The notes: generated from the sequence alone by a model not told the origin. 57,432 bases of DNA from UBA937 sp031549725 (GCA_031549725.1 JAVBPH010000071.1:1-57432); one strand, 5' to 3'; numbered from the stretch's first letter, positions 9,042 to 17,459 are shown. Translations and numbers: made by a program.

Positions 9042-9145
9042 CCTAATACCTCATTCAAATGTTAGTATATATTTAATTATAACATGATATTACATTTATT
9101 CAAATGACTTTATGTAATAAATACAACATAATACAAATGATTTAT
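9042..9145 (-). promoter_or_regulatory. Very AT-rich upstream region of the DUF4143 gene with repeated short motifs
   Basis: This region contains three spaced copies of a motif close to ATTCAAATGA (near 9053, 9098 and 9130) in strongly AT-rich DNA directly upstream of the minus-strand ATPase. Direct repeats here could be operator sites. No clear -35/-10 pair is assignable with confidence. Confidence 0.3.
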
Positions 9146-9505
9146 TTAATAACTAAGTAGCGGAAGGATATACTTGATCAGATGCCGCCGGTGCTGCATC
9201 ACCGTCTGGCGTTTCAGCACCTTTCCCTTGGCAGCCCACCGGGCCAGGTGGGGAGCGCCTTCAATAAACATACCCCCGGCAAAATCTTCCAGGACCATCG
9301 ATTTTACCACGGTCTGTTTCTTTCCCGAGTCCAGTTCCTGTTTCAGGAGATTTTCCAGGAATGCGACAGAATCCCTCTTACTGGTACACGCCCTTCCGCA
9401 GGTCTTAATGAGTCGTCTGTTATTTTCCTGATACCAATAATAGAAGAAGGTACCGCTCTTGCGGCTCCGCTTGAATAGATGGTATTTCCCGACTGCAACA
9501 CCCAT
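9146..9505 (-). pseudogene. Tyrosine recombinase (integrase) N-terminal fragment
   Basis: The frame encodes about 119 residues resembling the arm-binding and start of the core-binding domain of phage/ICE-type tyrosine integrases: a GKYHLFKRS...YYWYQENNRRLIKTCG strand region, a helical DSVAFLENLLKQEL segment, then HRRHLIKYILP where the core-binding domain normally begins. The catalytic domain (R-H-R-Y) is missing, so it is a truncated relic. It lies about 160 bases downstream of the 3' end of tRNA-Asn on the same strand. That is the standard arrangement of an element integrated in a tRNA gene. The ATG at 9505 (after TTGGGG) is preferred to an upstream one. Confidence 0.65.
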
Positions 9506-9635
9506 TTGGCACCCCAAAAAGTGTTGCCTTTTTGTTGCCTTTTCTGTTACCACCGCTATTTTTCACGATTTTCGGCAGTAACTCATGGACTCAGCCCCAA
9601 CGCCATGTTACGCTAATTCCTTGTAATACAAAGAA

Positions 9636-9661
9636 AAAGGCTATCCGATTGGATAGCCTTT
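9636..9661 (-). terminator. Intrinsic terminator after tRNA-Asn
   Basis: An 11-bp perfect stem (AAAGGCTATCC/GGATAGCCTTT) with a 4-base loop is followed on the minus strand by TTCTTTG. It lies immediately past the tRNA 3' end. Confidence 0.75.
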
Positions 9662-9664
9662 AAA

Positions 9665-9737
9665 CTCCCCCGTGGTGATTTGAACACCAGACCCAGTGGT
9701 TAACAGCCACTTGCTCTGCCAGCTGAGCTACAGGGGA
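9665..9737 (-). tRNA. tRNA-Asn (anticodon GUU)
   Basis: The 73-nt minus-strand sequence folds into a complete cloverleaf. It has acceptor stem TCCCCTG/CGGGGGA with one G-U pair, D arm GCTC...GAGC, anticodon arm AGTGG-CTGTTAA-CCACT giving GUU, and T arm TGGTG-TTCAAAT-CACCA. The discriminator is G, and CCA is not encoded. A terminator follows at once. The neighbouring integrase fragment suggests this tRNA served as an attachment site. Confidence 0.95.
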
Positions 9738-9920
9738 ATGTATGAAAAAATGTATATGGTTTTAAAATAAATGTCAAGTGAAAATTTAGAACTGCCGGTG
9801 CCCTCTTTTACACTGATTGGAACCAATTAATCCTTTCTTATTAAAATTTACAACAAAATCCTGCAATTTCACATTACAATGTTTATAACTAAATAGACAT
9901 TTTGATACTTGGAGGTATAT

Positions 9921-11207
9921 GTGACAGCCAAAAAGAGTCCTAAAACAGGTTTTACCCAGTATATGGGCATTACCTTCCTTATCGGTTTCGGTTTTTTTAC
10001 CATGGGGCTCATGGATCCTCTTTATGATACCTACATTCCCATTTTCCTGGACCGCTATATCGGTTCAAAAATACTGGTGGGCGGCATTATGACATTGGAT
10101 AATCTGCTTCAGCTTGTCCTTATCCCTTTTATAGCGGTATGGTCCGACAGAACCAGGACCAGGATCGGCCGGCGGATGCCTTTTATCATTGTAATGCTTC
10201 CCATTTCCGCAATCCTTTTTGCCCTTTTTCCGAAAGCTGCAGCTTCTTCCCTATGGGCATTAATCGTCCTGATATTTGTTTTCAATATGTTCAAGACTTC
10301 GGTCAGGGGACCGGTGGTGGCGTTAATGCCCGATACTATCCCCGCGGATTACCGTTCCGAAGCAAACGACGTAATCAATATGATGGGCGGCATCGGACTT
10401 ATTGCGGGAACTATGGGACTGTCGCCGCTGATGAAAATTAATCCCCAATTTCCTTTCCTTATTGCCGGGTTCTTGATTATTATTGCGGTACTTATATTGT
10501 GCGTATGTGTAAAGGAAAAACTCCCCGAAAATAGTGAAACCGGACATGAGGAAAAGATATCTGTCCTTAAATCAATCAGGCAGGTATTTTCCGGGAGTGA
10601 TTCCAGCGCTCCCCGGATTCTTATATCCCTCTTTTTCTGGTTTATGGCATATGAAGGGGCAAAGCCGTTCCTTGGGCTCTATATGGTTGAATACCTCGGG
10701 GTGAACGAGGGGTACGCCGCTTTTGCCCAGGGTGTCGCGGGGATTTCCAGTGTAATCCTGGCGGTACCAACCGGGTATTTTGCCCATAAAATGGGCAGGC
10801 GGAATTATATCCGGCTCTGCCTCATTGTCCTCAGTGTTATCATGATCCTTATTTTCCTGAGCGGTTTCCTTGCCCCGCAGCTCGGCTTGACTTCAATTTC
10901 AGGGCTCATTCTGTTTCTGGCGCTAATGTTCATCTACGGAGTATTCTGGATTGGCGTGGTGGTCAATTCGTTCCCCATGCTCTGGCAAATGGCAAGTTTC
11001 GGAACCATGGGTATCTACACCGGACTGTACTACACCTTCAGCCAGAGTGCGGCGATCCTCGCCCCGCCGATAACCGGGGGCATCATTGACATGGCAGGCT
11101 ACCCTGGGATTTTTGTATTTGGGGCAATTTGCATGTTTATTGCATGGATAGTAATGAGCGGCGTTTCATCAGGGGAACCCAGGGATGCAAAAGCGGAAGC
11201 TGTATAA
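9921..11207 (+). CDS. Major facilitator superfamily transporter (SLC45/GPH-like)
   Basis: The 428-aa protein is strongly hydrophobic with about 12 predicted membrane helices. It has a charged cytoplasmic loop SDRTRTRIGRRMPFI after helix 3, the MFS signature region, and a matching loop AHKMGRRNY in the second half. The segment VRGPVVALMPDTIPADYRSEAN resembles sugar/cation symporters of the SLC45 and GPH type. The substrate is unknown, although a sugar is likely. The GTG at 9921 is chosen as start because GGAGG lies 5 bases upstream; an upstream TTG in frame lacks one. It stands alone, with no operon partner. Confidence 0.82.
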   Translation: MTAKKSPKTGFTQYMGITFLIGFGFFTMGLMDPLYDTYIPIFLDRYIGSKILVGGIMTLDNLLQLVLIPFIAVWSDRTRTRIGRRMPFIIVMLPISAILFALFPKAAASSLWALIVLIFVFNMFKTSVRGPVVALMPDTIPADYRSEANDVINMMGGIGLIAGTMGLSPLMKINPQFPFLIAGFLIIIAVLILCVCVKEKLPENSETGHEEKISVLKSIRQVFSGSDSSAPRILISLFFWFMAYEGAKPFLGLYMVEYLGVNEGYAAFAQGVAGISSVILAVPTGYFAHKMGRRNYIRLCLIVLSVIMILIFLSGFLAPQLGLTSISGLILFLALMFIYGVFWIGVVVNSFPMLWQMASFGTMGIYTGLYYTFSQSAAILAPPITGGIIDMAGYPGIFVFGAICMFIAWIVMSGVSSGEPRDAKAEAV

Positions 11208-11227
11208 AGATTAGTAATACCAATAAT

Positions 11228-11330
11228 GGGGGAAGTCTCCCCCCCGTTCCAGCCGTGCTCCGCACGGCTTCCACTTCCCCCTCTGCGGGGGTGAAATAAA
11301 ACCGGGGATACCCCCGCAACGCCCCCGGGC
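11228..11330. repeat. GC-rich dispersed repeat family E, copy 1
   Basis: The segment contains GGGGGAAGTCTCCCCCCCG, a hairpin GCCGTGCTCCGCACGGC and CCCCCGCAACGCCCCCGGG. A diverged copy lies at 44770-44852 in the opposite orientation. It sits immediately 3' of the transporter gene, and GC content is much higher than in flanking DNA. Confidence 0.65.
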
Positions 11331-11340
11331 CTTCAACCTA

Positions 11341-11440
11341 ACCGGACACTAATTCTCCCAAAGACAGAAGGTTCCGGACACAAATGTTACCCGAGATACC
11401 CAATGTCCGGTAGAAAGAGCGTCCGGTACTTTCCCTACCT
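11341..11440. repeat. Cluster of CCGGACA/TGTCCGG motifs
   Basis: Four copies of a CCGGAC-type motif occur in 100 bases in both orientations (ACCGGACAC, TTCCGGACAC, TGTCCGGTA, CGTCCGGTACT). Another, GTGTCCGGTACT, lies beyond the next gene at 12473-12484. The outermost pair is inverted and brackets the gene at 11595. These may be degenerate mobile-element ends; no transposase is present. Confidence 0.35.
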
Positions 11441-11594
11441 GCTTATCCCATTGCCCGAAGTTTTTCATGGTGCGCGGCCCTGATAGATTGCAAAAAGCCC
11501 TATATCTTTGTTATGCTATTTCCAGCGGGTATGCGGTGAACTGTACCGCCGCGCAATTTTATGGTACGTCCAGTCTCTGAAAGGGGGAAGAAAA

Positions 11595-12251
11595 ATGGCT
11601 TCTGATATAAACGGAAATTGTTATCTCTGCGGCGCCGAATTCGGTAAGACCGCCATGAAAGATCATCTCCTGGAGTCCCACGGGATTTCCGATGGCGGTC
11701 AGAACTGTTATCTCCTGAAGATTGAGGGTGCTTCCGACAAGCGTTATTGGCTCTACGCCGACGTCCCGGTTACGGAGCCGCTGGCAAGTGTAGACACTTT
11801 TCTGCGGAAAATCTGGCTGGAATGCTGCGGCCATTTGAGCGGCTTCTCTGGAAATAACCATTCCCAGCTCAGCGAGAGCCGCAAGCTGGAAACTTTTTTC
11901 GTTGGCGATAAATTCGGGCATGAATACGATTTCGGTTCTACTACCGAAACAATCATTACTTTTGTGGGAAAAACCGAGAGGAAGCCCCAGAAAGAAAAGG
12001 TCCGGCTTTTAGCCCGCAATATTCCGCCGTCTTTCCATTGCTCGGTCTGCGGACTCCCTGCCACCGTACTTTGCTGCGAATGCATGTACGATTCGGACAA
12101 TCCCTTTTTCTGCGATAATTGTATTGAAGAACATGAGCACGATGAAATGCTGTTTCCGGTCACCAATTCCCCCCGCATGGGGGTGTGTGGTTATGCAGGC
12201 GAGTTGGATGTATTTGCCTTTAACCCGGATAAGGTACCGCCCCAAAAATAA
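11595..12251 (+). CDS. pRiA4b ORF-3-like domain protein with zinc-finger motifs
   Basis: The 218-aa product begins with a C2H2-like finger (CYLCGAEF...HLLESH). The central region, with TFLRKIWLECCGHLSGF and FGHEYDFGSTTE, matches the core of the plasmid pRiA4b ORF-3 / IS1096 TnpR-passenger family. The C-terminus is a cysteine-rich module (CSVCG...CCEC...FCDNCIEEH), probably binding zinc. The function of the family is unknown; it is often carried by mobile DNA. The ATG at 11595 is preferred because GGGGGAAG precedes it closely. Short inverted CCGGACA motifs flank the gene on both sides, hinting at acquisition. Confidence 0.75.
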   Translation: MASDINGNCYLCGAEFGKTAMKDHLLESHGISDGGQNCYLLKIEGASDKRYWLYADVPVTEPLASVDTFLRKIWLECCGHLSGFSGNNHSQLSESRKLETFFVGDKFGHEYDFGSTTETIITFVGKTERKPQKEKVRLLARNIPPSFHCSVCGLPATVLCCECMYDSDNPFFCDNCIEEHEHDEMLFPVTNSPRMGVCGYAGELDVFAFNPDKVPPQK

Positions 12252-12254
12252 GGT

Positions 12255-12402
12255 TTAAGGGAACTTCTAAAAACTTAAGTTTTTAGAAGTTTTCCATAGA
12301 TGTACCATGGAGAAACTTTTTTATTTCGTTATAGAATAAAGAAATAAAAATTTCTCCGGGGTACATCTAAAAATCTAACCGAGTTATTAGAGGTGCCCTT
12401 AA
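12255..12402. repeat. MITE-like palindromic element (family D)
   Basis: The 148-bp segment starts TTAAGGG and ends CCCTTAA, with outer imperfect inverted repeats (AAGGGAACTTCTAA / TTAGAGGTGCCCTT). Inside are a perfect 30-bp palindrome AACTTCTAAAAACTT... and a second nested inverted repeat (AGATGTACC...GGAGAAA / TTTCTCC...GGTACATCT). No open frame is present. The architecture resembles the elements at 17244, 38584 and 57264. Confidence 0.65.
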
Positions 12403-12488
12403 TACACAACCAGGGTATTTGATCTTCCCATACAGCAATTTACCGGAGACCAGCCGGTTTCCGGTACGAAAAGTGTCCGGTACTATTC

Positions 12489-14243
12489 TCAAAACAAACC
12501 GCTCACATTGCCGTCATCATCAATATCAATGCCCATAAAGGCGGGTTTCGACGGCAGTCCGGGCATGGTGGAAATATCTCCGCAGATGGGATACACAAAT
12601 CCTGCCCCCGCCGCAAGCCTGATTTCCCTGATAGGCAAACGCCAGCCCTTCGGAGTGCCCTTCAAATCCGGATCATGGGAAAGCGAATACTGCGTTTTTG
12701 CCATACATATGGGTAAGGAGCCAAAGCCCTGCTTTTCCAGCGCATCAAGATGTTCCCGGATGCCTTCGCCATAACTTACCCCATCGGAGCCATATACTTC
12801 CGCGGCAATTGTTTCAATCTTTTCATGGAGCGGCATTTCCAGGGGATACAACAATTCCATGGAAGACGGTGCTGCGCAGGCCTTTTCCACAGCCCTTGCA
12901 AGATCGGCGGCACCCTCTCCGCCAAGAGCCCAGTGGCGGGTTACCACTGCATCCGCGGCGCCGGCTTTTATAGCTTCGCTGCGGATCAGTTCCCATTCAG
13001 CTTCGGTATCGGTGGGGAACGCGTTGACGGCGACCACCGCAGGAACCTTGAAACGCTTCACTATCCGGAGGTGGGCAGCAAGATTGGACAACCCTTTCCG
13101 GAGCAGTTCCAGGTTTTCTTCTTTGTACTCCTTCGGAAGGGCTTTTCCCGGAACAACATCCGGGCCGCCGCCGTGGGATTTCAGCGCCCGGACTGTAGCC
13201 ACAAGGACCACCGCATCGGGCTTGAGCCCTGAAACCCGGCATTTTATATCGAAGAATTTTTCCATTCCCATATCCGCGCCAAATCCGCTTTCGGTTACCA
13301 CATAATCACTATAGCGTACACCAATAAGATCCGCCATCACCGATGAATTCCCATGGGCAATATTTGCAAAGGGCCCGGCGTGGACAAACGCACCCTGTCC
13401 TTCCAGGGTCTGGAGAAGGTTGGGACTTAACGCATCCCGGAGGAGCGTAGCCATGGCCCCGCTTAAACCAAAGTCCCGGGCGGTTAAGGGTTTTCCGCTC
13501 CGGTCATATCCAAGCACCATCCGGCTTAACCGTTTTTTGAGATCCCCCATATCCGTTGCAAGGGCAAGAATCGCCATAACTTCGCTGGCAACGGAAATAT
13601 CAAAATGACTCTGCCTGAGGGGCCCATCGGCTTTGTCGCCTAAACCGGTCATGACATGCCGGAGGACCCGGTCATTCATATCGATCACCCTGCCGATAGA
13701 AACCCGGTAGGGATCAACATTCAGCATGGAAAGTCCCATTTTTTCAAAATACCCAGGGGACCATCTTGATTCATGGTAGATCCTCGCATCCACCCCCGCC
13801 GCCGCCAGGTTATGGGCGGCGGAAACAGCGTGGATATCCCCGGTAAGGTGGAGATTAAAATCTTCCATGGGCACAATCTGGCTGTACCCCCCGCCGGCAG
13901 CACCGCCTTTAATGCCGAAGGTCGGTCCCATGGAAGGCTGGCGCAGGGCTGCAACAGCCTTTTTCCCGGTCATCCCAAGCCCCTGGACAAGCCCCACGGT
14001 TGTGGTGGTCTTACCTTCGCCCAGCGGAGTAGGACTAATCGCGGTTACATCAATATATTTTGCCCTTGGAGCCGGAAGATCATTTGAACGGAGAAGCTGC
14101 CAATTAATTTTCGCCTTATACAAACCATAATGTTCAACGGATGAATCAGGAATTCCCATGGAAGCTGCAATTTCGGATATAGGCTTTAAATCTGCAGCCT
14201 GGGCGATTTCAATATCGGAAGGGACCGGCGATTTTCTTTTCAT
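12489..14243 (-). CDS. fhs: Formate-tetrahydrofolate ligase
   Basis: This enzyme makes 10-formyl-tetrahydrofolate from formate, THF and ATP, the entry step of the methyl branch of the Wood-Ljungdahl pathway, and also serves one-carbon metabolism. The 584-aa sequence is full length. It has the N-terminal KINWQLL region, the ATP-binding loop PTPLGEGKTTTTVGL at about 72-86, RQPSMGPTFGIKGGAAGGGYSQ, the formate/THF-site segments HVMTGLG and GPFANIAHGNSS, and a C-terminus ending DDGNVSGLF. AAGGAG lies 8 bases upstream of the ATG. It is monocistronic, flanked by repeats D and A. Its presence suits an acetogenic or one-carbon-using anaerobe but alone does not prove acetogenesis. Confidence 0.97.
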   Translation of the reverse strand: MKRKSPVPSDIEIAQAADLKPISEIAASMGIPDSSVEHYGLYKAKINWQLLRSNDLPAPRAKYIDVTAISPTPLGEGKTTTTVGLVQGLGMTGKKAVAALRQPSMGPTFGIKGGAAGGGYSQIVPMEDFNLHLTGDIHAVSAAHNLAAAGVDARIYHESRWSPGYFEKMGLSMLNVDPYRVSIGRVIDMNDRVLRHVMTGLGDKADGPLRQSHFDISVASEVMAILALATDMGDLKKRLSRMVLGYDRSGKPLTARDFGLSGAMATLLRDALSPNLLQTLEGQGAFVHAGPFANIAHGNSSVMADLIGVRYSDYVVTESGFGADMGMEKFFDIKCRVSGLKPDAVVLVATVRALKSHGGGPDVVPGKALPKEYKEENLELLRKGLSNLAAHLRIVKRFKVPAVVAVNAFPTDTEAEWELIRSEAIKAGAADAVVTRHWALGGEGAADLARAVEKACAAPSSMELLYPLEMPLHEKIETIAAEVYGSDGVSYGEGIREHLDALEKQGFGSLPICMAKTQYSLSHDPDLKGTPKGWRLPIREIRLAAGAGFVYPICGDISTMPGLPSKPAFMGIDIDDDGNVSGLF

Positions 14244-14286
14244 AAAATGTACTCCTTGCTGGATGAATCAAATCATAAAATCAACA

Positions 14287-14412
14287 ACCCCGCCGCAAGC
14301 AGTGTGTATGTTGGTTCTGTAAGGTATGGATTATACACGGGTTTAATACGCGCGAAACAATTTCTTTATTGATTCGAAGAATCGCCCTAAAGAGCGTGTA
14401 TTAAACCCGTCT
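14287..14412. repeat. Dispersed repeat family A, copy 2
   Basis: A GC-rich start (CCCCGCCGCAAGC) is followed by TGTTGGTTCTGTAAGGTATGGATTA. An inverted pair then follows, CGGGTTTAATACGCG and CGTGTATTAAACCCG, separated by about 45 bases that include CGCCCTAAAGAGCG. It fills the gap between fhs and alr. No gene is seen. Confidence 0.7.
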
Positions 14413-14483
14413 GAGAATCAATTATGAAAGAACACAGAGGAGAAATTATGGTATCCCCGGGATGTTTTTCCATGTCCGCATTT

Positions 14484-15602
14484 CTATCCCAGGTAAACCC
14501 TGGGAACCCGTTTGTTTATATTACAAGTGATTTCGTATGGAATGGTATCCAGTTTTTTCGCCACCCCCGCCGCATCCAGGGAACCATCCAAACCGCCGAA
14601 TAGGCTTACCTGATCCCAGCGGTTTACCGGAGGATTTTTTCCCAGATCAACCATACACTGGTCCATGCAGATCCGTCCCACAACAGGATACATGGTGCCA
14701 TTAATACAAACCGAAAAATCTCCGCTGAGCGCCCGGGGAAGTCCGTCCGCATATCCCACGGGTAAGGTTGCAATGGTGGTATCCTCCGGCGCCTGCCAGA
14801 TCCTTCCATAGGAGATAAAATCACCCTTTTTCACTTTTTTGATAAACACAATATTGGTGATTAATTCCATCACCGGGTTCACCGGAACCATGTCCGCTAT
14901 GGATTCAATAGGAGGATACCCGTATACCAGAAGCCCGGGCCGGACCATATCAAAATAGGAATCTTCATGCAGCACAACCCCGCCGGAATTCGCCATATGA
15001 ACAATCCCCGGGTCGATCCCGGCAGCTTTTATCCCGGAAACCGCGTCCTTAAAAAGGGAAATCTGTTTTTTTGTATAGGCAATATCATCGGGGTTATCCG
15101 AATCCGCTGCGGAAAGATGGCTGGCGGTTCCGGCATAACATAAGGATTTACAGGATACAATATACTTTGCCAATTCCGGCGTATCCCCGGGGCTGCAGCC
15201 AATCCGGCCCATTCCGGTATCAACCTTGATATGTACCCTGAGAATTTCATCCTGATGCTGCGCTGCTGCGGCGGCTTCCTTGGCAAATTCCTTGTCCGGG
15301 ACCAGCAGGGTAAGCCTGTGTTCCGCCACAGCGGGCAGTTCCTCCAGAACCGGCAGGGAGAGGAGCAGGATAGGCGCAACAATCCCGGATTCCCGCAGCT
15401 CAATTCCCTCCTGCACGCTGGCGACCGCCAAACAGGCTGCCCCGGACCGGATTGCAGCCACCGCAACCCGGACTGCTCCGTGACCATAGCCATCAGCCTT
15501 GATGGGAACACAGATGGCAACCCGGGAACCAATTTTTGTTCTGATCGATTCGATATTTGCCTTTAACCGATCCAAATGGATCATTGCTTTCGTCGCCCGC
15601 AT
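14484..15602 (-). CDS. alr: Alanine racemase
   Basis: This PLP enzyme makes D-alanine for peptidoglycan in the cytoplasm. The 372-aa sequence has the PLP-lysine motif PIKADGYGHGA (Lys35), the HIKVDTGMGRIG strand, SHLSAAD, the NSGGVV segment, and the catalytic tyrosine region ISYGRIWQAP. The C-terminal domain has LPVGYADGLPR and VVGRICMDQCMVDL. Length is normal for the family. The ATG at 15602 has no strong ribosome binding site. It is a single gene transcribed away from the lipoprotein at 15713 and towards fhs. Confidence 0.96.
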   Translation of the reverse strand: MRATKAMIHLDRLKANIESIRTKIGSRVAICVPIKADGYGHGAVRVAVAAIRSGAACLAVASVQEGIELRESGIVAPILLLSLPVLEELPAVAEHRLTLLVPDKEFAKEAAAAAQHQDEILRVHIKVDTGMGRIGCSPGDTPELAKYIVSCKSLCYAGTASHLSAADSDNPDDIAYTKKQISLFKDAVSGIKAAGIDPGIVHMANSGGVVLHEDSYFDMVRPGLLVYGYPPIESIADMVPVNPVMELITNIVFIKKVKKGDFISYGRIWQAPEDTTIATLPVGYADGLPRALSGDFSVCINGTMYPVVGRICMDQCMVDLGKNPPVNRWDQVSLFGGLDGSLDAAGVAKKLDTIPYEITCNINKRVPRVYLG

Positions 15603-15712
15603 GATTTTATTGTATAGTTTTACAGGAACTTCTCAACCCCCTAACAGGTGTTAAGTTTCTCTTTTTTTTATACTGGAAATTTAACGATAATGATGGTATA
15701 ATATTATTGGGT

Positions 15713-17215
15713 ATGTGTAAGCAGATTTTAAAAAGAGTTTTATTTTTCTCATTTATAATAACCGTTTTCGTTTCATGCGGCGAAATGAATACCCTTTTCC
15801 CTTCGGGAACTTCCAATTACCGGGTAAGCGCCTATGTAAACAACAAAATGATAAAAGATTATTCAATAATTAAAAATGGCGATACCATCAGACCAGCCTT
15901 CCTGAACCACATTTCGGATGATCCGGATCTTACGGGACTTCAGGTATATATAGAAGATTCTTCGGGAAATATGGTCAGTGAAGCCATAAATTACTCCTTG
16001 CCGGGCAGGGATTCATCCGAAAACAAGGGTGTTTTAGTGACCGTCAACGATTTAAACAAGGCATTTCCTGTTTTTTCATTCCCCAAGGATTTGAAAGTCG
16101 GCCAGTATACCCTGTTTTTTAATGTTTTGGGCGGGAAGGACGTGCTGCACCGGTCCAGCCAGATTGTATATTATGTATCAGACCTGAATTTCTCTATTGA
16201 TGATATCAGATGTTATTTGCCCGGTGTATCCGAAGGTCCGCAGCTTATTCCCCCGGGGATTACCATTCTTTTAGAAGTGGCCATCACCTCCGATGAGGGG
16301 CTGGATCCCTATATCGTTTGGTACAATGGCGAGAAACAGATCGGGGCGGGTAAATTATCAGAATATTATCATCATCTTTTATGGACCGTTCCCGAAACTA
16401 CCGGTTTTCAGGCTATAAAAGTGGAAATTTTCCCCTTCCTGGCCGACAACAAACCCGCTAAAGATACTAAGGGAATCGTGAAGGAACTGTCCCTCCCGGT
16501 GTCTTCCAAAGCGGTAAATCCCCATAGCTTTGGCGCTGAGGCGGGGGATGCGGTTTATTGGTATGAATTCAAGGGCAATCTGGAACCATCCAAGGAATCC
16601 CGCTGGAATGGGGCAATCCTGGTTAAAACCCAGGAAAATCCTCCCCGGTGGGAACCCCTTTCCGATGTATACGGCCTGGTTGTCGGCCCCGATGATGCAT
16701 ATGATATCCCTGATTTTTCAGTATCATTAAACAACGAAAGTGATACGGAATACGACCTCCATACACTGAAAATCAGATTTGCCCCTAAAAATGAGGGTAC
16801 CCTTTTCCAGGGTTCATTTAAAACGGCCGGCTCGGATGTCCCAAGCCTAAACATGGAAGTGCTGATAGAAAAAGAAGGGTTGCTGCTGTTTATTCAGAAT
16901 GGTTCGGAGGTTTACCAGGAATTAATTTCCTCGGATTTACTTGCAAACAAGGAATTTATCATTACCACCCTCAATTTTTATTCCTACAAGAATGAATTTT
17001 CAGCTTACCTGGAACTTCAAAAACCCCTGTTAAGCACAAAAAAAATTGCCATTCCCTATAAAGGAACATTATCAGGGGACGGAATATTCCGTTTTGGAGC
17101 AAAGCATAATAAACCCAAGCAGGAAATAGTTGATGAAAACGCCCAGGATTTAACATCCAAAGATGTGGCGATTATCGATGAATTTTTCCTGGAACTTAAC
17201 CGGAAAAACCTTTAG
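15713..17215 (+). CDS. Putative lipoprotein of unknown function (500 aa)
   Basis: The protein starts with a charged MCKQILKR segment and a hydrophobic stretch ending FVSCGE, a spirochaete-type lipobox with the lipidated Cys near residue 22. The rest is rich in beta-forming, polar sequence with no recognised domain; the second half may be a concanavalin-like sandwich (strands around SFGAEAGDAVYWYEF and the EGTLFQGSF/FIQNGSEVYQEL region), but this is a weak impression. It is exported and membrane-anchored by inference. The ATG at 15713 is preferred to an in-frame TTG six bases upstream. A hairpin (GATTTCCGG...CCGGAAATC, 17213-17243) directly after the stop may end transcription. Confidence 0.7.
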   Translation: MCKQILKRVLFFSFIITVFVSCGEMNTLFPSGTSNYRVSAYVNNKMIKDYSIIKNGDTIRPAFLNHISDDPDLTGLQVYIEDSSGNMVSEAINYSLPGRDSSENKGVLVTVNDLNKAFPVFSFPKDLKVGQYTLFFNVLGGKDVLHRSSQIVYYVSDLNFSIDDIRCYLPGVSEGPQLIPPGITILLEVAITSDEGLDPYIVWYNGEKQIGAGKLSEYYHHLLWTVPETTGFQAIKVEIFPFLADNKPAKDTKGIVKELSLPVSSKAVNPHSFGAEAGDAVYWYEFKGNLEPSKESRWNGAILVKTQENPPRWEPLSDVYGLVVGPDDAYDIPDFSVSLNNESDTEYDLHTLKIRFAPKNEGTLFQGSFKTAGSDVPSLNMEVLIEKEGLLLFIQNGSEVYQELISSDLLANKEFIITTLNFYSYKNEFSAYLELQKPLLSTKKIAIPYKGTLSGDGIFRFGAKHNKPKQEIVDENAQDLTSKDVAIIDEFFLELNRKNL

Positions 17216-17243
17216 GATTTCCGGTTAAGTGGAGCCGGAAATC

Positions 17244-17382
17244 TAAGGAAACACTGATTAATGCCCATAGAGCATTAATCAGTATATTCTTTAATGCAGA
17301 CAATTCTTTGTGCAGCAAAGAATTGCGGAGGGAACCGCTGATTGGTCGCATATTGCGACCGGTTTAATCAGCGGTTCCCTAA
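17244..17382. repeat. MITE-like three-hairpin element, family B, copy 1
   Basis: The 138-bp unit contains three successive near-perfect hairpins: CTGATTAATGC/GCATTAATCAG, CAATTCTTTG/CAAAGAATTG, and a long stem around GGTCGCATATTGCGACC flanked by AACCGCTGATT. Its ends TAAGGAAACACTGATTAA and TTAGGGAACCGCTGATTAA (reverse complement of the right end) form imperfect terminal inverted repeats. A near-identical copy is at 38584-38720 and a partial one near 34447. Confidence 0.75.
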
Positions 17383-17459
17383 AAATAATTCTGATACCCG
17401 GTGCAATTAATTCTGTTTTCAGTGTTGAATAATATGTCCCCCGGGGATTATTCAGGGAT

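Noticed and set aside
11508..11594. N-terminal extension of the pRiA4b-like gene
   Set aside because: The conserved finger begins at the later ATG, which has GGGGGAAG upstream; the extension does not.
14244..14483. A THF- or glycine-type riboswitch upstream of fhs
   Set aside because: The palindromic sequence there is the dispersed repeat family A, found at several unrelated loci.
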